In this document: in pieces, positions 17,480-20,524 of the stretch | Numbering within the stretch: the stretch's first letter is position 1 | Layout of the letters: the number at the start of each line of letters is the position of its first letter | Source: Fragilaria radians | Taxonomy: Eukaryota > Bacillariophyta > Fragilariophyceae > Fragilariales > Fragilariaceae | Length of the DNA: 20,524 nucleotides | NCBI GenBank assembly: GCA_900642245.1 | Contig: CAAAJI010000470.1 | Coordinates: 20,906-41,429, forward strand | Direction of reading: 5' to 3' | Notes under the pieces: generated by a model | Told to the model about the DNA's origin: nothing | Databases searched by the model: none | Seen by the model: only the letters and a program-made list of their open reading frames with translations | Position numbers and translations under genes: made by a program

Positions 17480-17758
17480 GAGTCTCCAAACATTCTTGGA
17501 ACCATGCACAGTCACAACTTGTTTTGTCTTACTGTCTTGACAAAATCCAGTTTTGTCCATGTTGAATACTCTGTCTCTTGTGATCTTGTGCTCAATACAA
17601 TGTTTGGGTAGCTCCCAAAAGAAAGTTTTGAGACCTTCTTCTGAGGCTTCTGCTCTGACTCATTTGACAATTTGTGCAGTTTGCAAGCACAATTTTGGAT
17701 GTTGTTCCATAAATCTGTTGAACCATCCACGTTTCCATGAACCAACTTGATATCCCAC
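17480..17758 (-). pseudogene. Pogo/Tigger-type (Tc1-mariner, DDE_1) transposase fragment
   Basis: A minus-strand frame reads VGSWKRGWFNRFMEQHPK, then (after a TGA) VRAEASEEGLKTFFWELPK, then RDRVFNMDKTGF and TKQVVTVHGSKNVWRL before another stop. This is the end of the CENP-B-like helix-turn-helix ('WFxxFxxRHP') followed by the first part of the DDE domain ('RIxNxDETGFxxxPKxxKVxxxxGSKNVY'). The catalytic Asp of the first block is retained in NMDKTGF; the remaining catalytic residues and terminal inverted repeats are not seen. It lies in the opposite orientation between two copia fragments, suggesting nested insertion. Confidence 0.65.
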
Positions 17759-18489
17759 AAAATCACAGCAGGTTCAAATGGTAAACAGTTTGATTTCCCC
17801 TGGAACTTTGTGTAAATCATTGATAAACTCAACTACCTAGAGAAAAGAACTAGACCAGACATCAACTATGTGCCTATGTGATACACCAGCTTGCATGATA
17901 CTCCACAAATATGAAACAGTCACATGGGCACACAATCAAACATCTCGGTCGTAATCTGCTAAGAACCAAACATCAAGGGATCATTTTAAAACCAGCAAAG
18001 CCAATCAATCTAGTGACCTACGTGGATGCGGACTTTTCAGGCGCATGGGATCCTGAATATGCTGCTGAAGACCCAGATACCGCATGATCATGCTCCGGCT
18101 ATCTCGTATTCTTGGCAATTGCGCCTCTTTATTGGTCATCAAAGCTACAAGCTATCACAGCCCTTACAACACCTGGAAGTGAGTTGATTGCATTAAATGA
18201 GGCAACAAGTTCATGCAATCAATTACAGACCTCATTGATGAAATTCAAGATTGCAAGTTGGTAACATTGACTATACCAAGAGTTCAATGTCAAATTTTTG
18301 AGAACAATGAAGATGCTCTTGAAATTTCAATAAGACCCAAAATTAGACCTTGTAGTAGACACATCCATGTAATATACCACCGCTTTCGCTCCAAGGTGGT
18401 CAATGACAGTGTCAAAGTGGAACCAATCAGAACACTGGATAACGCCGCTATATTTAGACATCGCCCTTTTTTGAAAACATTCTTGACTT
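17759..18489 (+). pseudogene. Ty1/copia reverse transcriptase end and RNase H remnant
   Basis: Plus-strand frames read SNGKQFDFPWNF, then KLNYLEKRTRPDINY (17823-17868), then after frameshifts AIKHLGRNLLRTKHQG-like sequence. YVDADFSGAWDP (18015-18055) carries the RNase H catalytic DAD motif. A TGA follows where copia usually has Arg, then SCSGYLVFLAIAPLYWSSK, LTTPGSELIALNEATS, and, in a shifted frame, ITDLIDEIQDCK, CQIFENNEDALEIS and HIHVIYHRFRSKV up to about 18480. This is the normal order of the copia RT-RNase H 3' end. At least one stop and two frameshifts make it inactive. Confidence 0.8.
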
Positions 18490-18877
18490 AAAATTAACGG
18501 TTGGTAACAACTTCACCAACATTATCGATTCAAGCACTGATTAATTGCTGGAGTTTTATAATATAAAGGGTTACTCCATAACTCGGTACGTATTTTACAA
18601 ATGTTTTCACGTTATCAGACCTTGCGATAATGCAATATTTAAATACATCATCGTATACATACATTTTAGGACCTATATTTATTAAGTGTTAATCAAGAAG
18701 ATATATTTGACAATTTATCGCAAACTTTCGAATTTAGCGAGCATCTATATCTACATTCTCGGTCTCAACGTTTATTGCACCCACAAGTTACTGAATATAC
18801 CCTAACTATTGACTACCTTGTATCTCATAACTTTTATCTATATTCAATAGCTCTAATCAAGCTAATTCCCATATGTC
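18490..18877. other. AT-rich region after copia remnant
   Basis: A 3' LTR would be expected here, but no repeat of the region upstream of 10101 was seen. No gene is recognised. Confidence 0.25.
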
Positions 18878-18971
18878 CATGATCTCGATTGTGAGGTTAA
18901 ATGATTTGGATTACATTTGATAGAGATTTGATGTTATTGATTGTTGCTAACTCAATTCAAGTTTTATAAAT
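18878..18971 (+). pseudogene. Diverged copy of ENY2 exon 1 end plus intron 1
   Basis: Aligns by eye to 8724-8822 of the ENY2 gene. catgatctcgattgtgag corresponds to the end of exon 1, then an exact shared block gatttggattacatt, then gagatttga, then ctaactcaattca, with about 75-80% identity and a small gap. The splice donor is destroyed (gttaaa for gtaaga) and exon 2 cannot be followed beyond it. Because exon and intron are both copied, this is a DNA-level duplicate and not a processed pseudogene. Confidence 0.6.
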
Positions 18972-19004
18972 TACAGTAAATGAGTCTCCTCCGGGATAGT
19001 AAGT

Positions 19005-19810
19005 GACGAAATAATCAAACTCTTCCAATGTTGATCTCCAGCAACAAACTTGCTTGGATTTTTGTTGTTGAATCCAAGGTTATTGTAGTTTCAGAAGAAG
19101 CGGCAAGTAGTGCCAAGGAGAATGTGACTGTATTGTTGAGCCTTTTCTACTACTGATAAATGCCTCTTTTCCATTGTGGTGAAATTTTGCTATGCTTGAT
19201 TAAACTTGCACGAATAGAATTCCATAGGCCATCCGTCTTGGCTGATTACAGCAACAAGGGGTAGTTAGAGGCATTTGGGTATTTTTGCAGGTGACATGCA
19301 ACAGGAACCCCATGTCCCTTTGTCTTTTTGCATGTTACTTCAGCTCATTGTGAAATCAATGATACCGCAGTTGACAATAAAAGGTTGCAATATCCAAAAA
19401 GCAATGTAATTGATATTAGTTTTTTGGTTCATCAAGAGCAAGTAGAGCAATGTTTTTTATTGTGGAATGATCCCTTTTGAAGAGAGGGTATAACCAAGAT
19501 AAATATCAGTACAATAAAGGAATCTTCCACATGAGTGTGTAGTCTTTGTGTACTAGCGGTCAAGAACTGATGATAATCTTCTGGGATGGTGGTCAAAGGA
19601 CTTAGTTGTAAATAAGATAATATTCTTGATGTAGACGATGACACCATCAAAATTGTAGAAGATTTTGACATATAACCATGAAAAATATCAGACAACAGCA
19701 TACATCCTTGTGGTAAATGCTTATAACATACAGTTCCCATTGTAATACAATGTCGCCTTTTTGGAATAGTCATCTAATTTGAAATTAAAATTTACGGCGG
19801 CATGGAGCAT
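19005..19810 (-). pseudogene. Ty3/gypsy reverse transcriptase and RNase H remnant
   Basis: The minus strand reads FKLDDYSKKATLYYN, then, in an adjacent frame, LPQGCMLLSDIFHGYMSK, then FYNFDGVIVYIKNI and LFTTKSFDHH, LGYTLSSKGI, and, nearer the low-coordinate end, AVISQDGWPMEFYS, NFTTMEKRHLSVVEK, HILLGTTCR and NNLGFNN. This is the gypsy RT palm through thumb into RNase H. The catalytic YIDD is YIKN, so the polymerase is dead, and several stops and frameshifts are present. It covers the part of pol that is missing from the 7140-8341 remnant, but lies at higher coordinates, so the two are separate insertions or rearranged pieces. Confidence 0.75.
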
Positions 19811-20524
19811 ACCACTTAGATTAGATATTTGCTTCTAAAATTCCAATGCAACAGAGCTCTTCAACTCCTTGTTTTGCAGTATGCAATAAAAAAGATTTTG
19901 GAATTGTATAGGTGTACACAGCTGTATGAAGTGGGAATGTCCTAATTCATGCCTGATATTATAAATTTTATATTTGGGCATGACAAGTTGTTCGGAATAG
20001 CATGCCAATTTAGCTGCAAGTCTTTCTTTATTGTTCAAGAAAGAAATCAGAGAAGCTTACAATCCCGGAATTTTCAAGATGATTAGGGCAATGAAGCCAA
20101 ATGTTTTCAGAAATCTTTAATGTGATGGTAGATGACAAGAACTCACTCTCCGTAGTTCTACGAAATTAGAAGGCTTTTTTCAATTCTCATGGTAGAATTG
20201 AAGATTAAGAAAAAATAAGGGGAGGTAGGAATATGATGATTGATTTGCAACGTACAAACATGATGAAAGCAATGATGCATTTTAGTTTTTTCAGCGTTAT
20301 CATTTAGGTCATATATATCTAATGACATTGCGCTAAGAAGAGCAATGACATCTGCAACAAGAAGCGCCAAGACTTCAGCAAGTTCATGGATCTCTGAGCA
20401 CAGTAATTGTGAACCATCATTAATCAATCCTGAGAAAACAAAGGATCACACTTCAAAACGCCTAGATTCCTTTAGCAAATCACATTTCTCCAAAAGGATC
20501 CATGACAGAATTTTCAGGTCTACT
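19811..20524. other. Right-edge region, unassigned
   Basis: Two minus-strand open frames occur: 19835-20038 (contains ERLAAKLACYSEQLVMPKYK) and 20158-20427 (contains EIHELAEVLALLVADVIALL, strongly helical). The first may be upstream polyprotein sequence of the gypsy remnant. The second could be an exon of a gene continuing past the window, since a tctcag acceptor-like site lies just before it near 20430. Neither has a recognisable domain. Confidence 0.25.

Noticed and set aside
17512..17832. 106-codon minus-strand ORF as a gene
   Set aside because: A neighbouring frame contains the recognisable pogo transposase motifs (NMDKTGF, GSKNVWRL); this frame is a shadow of the decayed transposase and of copia sequence.
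10101..18110. TGA codons at expected Cys/Arg positions as evidence of a recoded genetic code or selenoproteins
   Set aside because: They occur only in decayed transposon and duplicated sequences that also carry frameshifts; the intact genes here read normally and two of them (ENY2 is not one) end in TGA or TAA/TAG as standard stops.

Overview
The window looks like nuclear DNA of a diatom or a close stramenopile relative. The evidence is moderate to low GC, intron-poor genes with short GT-AG introns where present, a plastid/thylakoid-lumen protein with a signal peptide followed by a twin-arginine lumen signal, and abundant decayed Ty1/copia and Ty3/gypsy elements. This assignment is an inference from translated sequence; no species is identified.

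Left part (1-6808), compact and gene-rich: a partial minus-strand membrane-anchored protein at the edge (1-129); a divergent gene for a CDT1-like replication licensing factor (357-1994); a convergent type II membrane protein with a cysteine-rich tail and weak sulfotransferase resemblance (2344-3576, minus); an AT-rich gap of about 1.2 kb; a VAT-1/quinone-oxidoreductase-type MDR enzyme (4756-6111); and a small predicted thylakoid-lumen protein resembling the N-terminal domain of FtsH but with no AAA or protease part (6263-6808).

Middle part (6809-11618), transposon graveyard with one small real gene: Ty3/gypsy pol debris (minus, 7140-8341); a three-exon ENY2/Sus1 gene (8695-9181) visible only after splicing; a hAT transposase fragment (minus, 9585-9881); and a copia gag-protease remnant (10101-11245).

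Right part (11619-20524): a DOMON plus copper type II monooxygenase of the dopamine-beta-hydroxylase/MOXD1 type that keeps all six copper ligands but is broken by one -1 frameshift (11619-13408); a PIP-kinase N-lobe fragment on the minus strand with a clean intron; a head-to-head inverted repeat of two decayed importin-alpha N-terminal fragments (14790-15496); an unrecognised minus ORF (15609-15935); a 33-bp tandem repeat; a pogo-like transposase fragment lying inside a copia RT/RNase H remnant (17036-18489); a decayed second copy of the ENY2 exon 1/intron 1 region (18878-18971); and a second gypsy RT/RNase H remnant (19005-19810, minus).

The genes do not form a pathway; they are unrelated eukaryotic housekeeping or secretory genes. 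No coherent new multi-gene system was found. The most notable items are the importin-alpha hairpin, the frameshifted monooxygenase, the stand-alone FtsH-N-like lumenal protein, and the nested or duplicated fragments in the right half.
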